Source: Lachnospiraceae bacterium (GTDB lineage Bacteria > Bacillota > Clostridia > Lachnospirales > Anaerotignaceae). From it: a stretch of DNA of 14,600 bases. The position numbers were made by a program, and so were the translations under genes. The notes beneath the pieces were generated by a model, which was given only the letters and a program-made list of their open reading frames with translations, was not told where the DNA came from and did not search any database. Positions 13,890-14,600 of this stretch are shown here, one piece after another (positions within the stretch are counted from its first letter, which is position 1; every line of letters begins with the position of its first letter). The stretch spans positions 1 to 14,600 of the forward strand of contig JAQVIB010000018.1 of the NCBI GenBank assembly GCA_028695945.1, read 5' to 3'.

Positions 13890-14600
13890 ATGAGTATTTT
13901 ACATGTACAAAACCTTAGCCATGGCTTTGGTGACAGAGCAATTTTTAACAACGTATCTTTCCGCCTTTTAAAGGGCGAGCATGTGGGCTTTATTGGTGCC
14001 AACGGAGAAGGTAAATCCACATTTATGAACATTATAACAGGCTCTCTTCAGCCAGACGAAGGTAAAATTGAGTGGAGCAAAAACGTAAAGGTTGGCTATC
14101 TTGACCAGCACACTGTACTGGATAAAGGAATGTCCATAAGAGATGTTTTAAAAAGTGCCTTCGCTTCCCTTTTTGAAATGGAAGATAAAATGAACCACAT
14201 CTGCGACACCATGGGTGATGCTTCACCAGAAGAACTTGACCAGATGATGGAGGAACTTGGGGAAATACAGGATTTACTTACCACACACGATTTTTATATT
14301 ATAGATTCTAAGGTGGACGAAGTTGGTCGTGCATTGGGTCTTGAAGACATCGGTTTTGATAAAGACGTTACAGAGTTATCTGGTGGTCAGCGTACAAAGG
14401 TGCTTTTAGGAAAACTTTTGTTGGAAAAGCCAGATATTCTTCTTTTGGACGAGCCTACAAACTACTTGGACGAGAACCACATTGAATGGCTAAAACGCTA
14501 TTTAATTGACTATGAGAATGCTTTCATACTTATTTCACATGACATTCCTTTTCTTAACAGCGTAATTAATCTAATTTATCACGTGGAAAACGCAGAGATT
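13890..14600 (+). CDS. ABC-F family ATPase, N-terminal part (runs off the window)
   Basis: The first 237 codons are open to the window edge. This is the first nucleotide-binding domain of a soluble ABC-F protein: Walker A GANGEGKST at 36-44, signature LSGGQRTK at 163-170, Walker B ILLLDEPTN at 183-191 with catalytic E188, and H-loop H217 in ISHD. LDEPTNYLDENHIEWL is characteristic of ABC-F proteins, which act on the ribosome in translation or give resistance to ribosome-binding antibiotics, and have no membrane domain. The second ATPase domain should lie beyond the window (whole family about 500-650 residues). The start ATG has AAGGAG at 8 nt and follows a strong promoter. Housekeeping and resistance roles cannot be separated from this part. 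Confidence 0.92.
   Translation, partial: MSILHVQNLSHGFGDRAIFNNVSFRLLKGEHVGFIGANGEGKSTFMNIITGSLQPDEGKIEWSKNVKVGYLDQHTVLDKGMSIRDVLKSAFASLFEMEDKMNHICDTMGDASPEELDQMMEELGEIQDLLTTHDFYIIDSKVDEVGRALGLEDIGFDKDVTELSGGQRTKVLLGKLLLEKPDILLLDEPTNYLDENHIEWLKRYLIDYENAFILISHDIPFLNSVINLIYHVENAEI

Overview
The window looks like chromosomal DNA of a low-GC anaerobic Firmicute, most likely a clostridium (Lachnospirales/Anaerotignum-like is a guess). The reasons are AT-rich promoters of sigma-A type, strong GGAGG ribosome binding sites, a two-subunit oxygen-sensitive Fe-S fumarase, a compact potABCD operon, and short hairpin-rich intergenic repeats. No tRNA, rRNA, CRISPR array, prophage or transposase gene is visible.

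Layout. On the minus strand, 1173-5450 is a tightly packed potA-potB-potC-potD operon for polyamine-type ABC import. Its ATPase carries an unusual insert of about 170 residues inside the C-terminal TOBE region. Downstream of potD in the same orientation, about 752-1077 (perhaps to 1105) holds a highly structured non-coding element. I recognise it as a HEARO-type RNA, the omega-RNA of IscB elements, ending in a dead remnant of an iscB start. An amidohydrolase gene with its own promoter follows (9-674) and appears to be cut short by an in-frame stop. Divergent from potA, a Cof-type HAD phosphatase (5675-6502) reads on the plus strand. It is followed by a hairpin array and then a two-subunit fumarase/tartrate-dehydratase-type operon (6817-8227). 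That operon is flanked by two inverted copies of an 86-bp structured repeat whose hairpin stems differ by compensatory changes.

On the minus strand, 8366-11796 is an operon of three genes: an AEC-family permease, a CocE/NonD (S15-like) serine hydrolase and a xylose-isomerase-like TIM-barrel protein. It looks like an uptake, hydrolysis and isomerisation route for an unknown substrate. Divergent from it is ilvD (11981-13639, branched-chain amino acid synthesis), ended by a third hairpin repeat and a strong intrinsic terminator. The window closes inside an ABC-F ATPase gene (13890 onward).

Most worth following up are the apparently stand-alone HEARO/omega-RNA without an intact IscB, and the PotA ATPase with two tandem beta-rich modules embedded in its regulatory domain. 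The covarying repeat pair around the fumarase operon comes next. All family calls are from reading motifs; no database search was possible.
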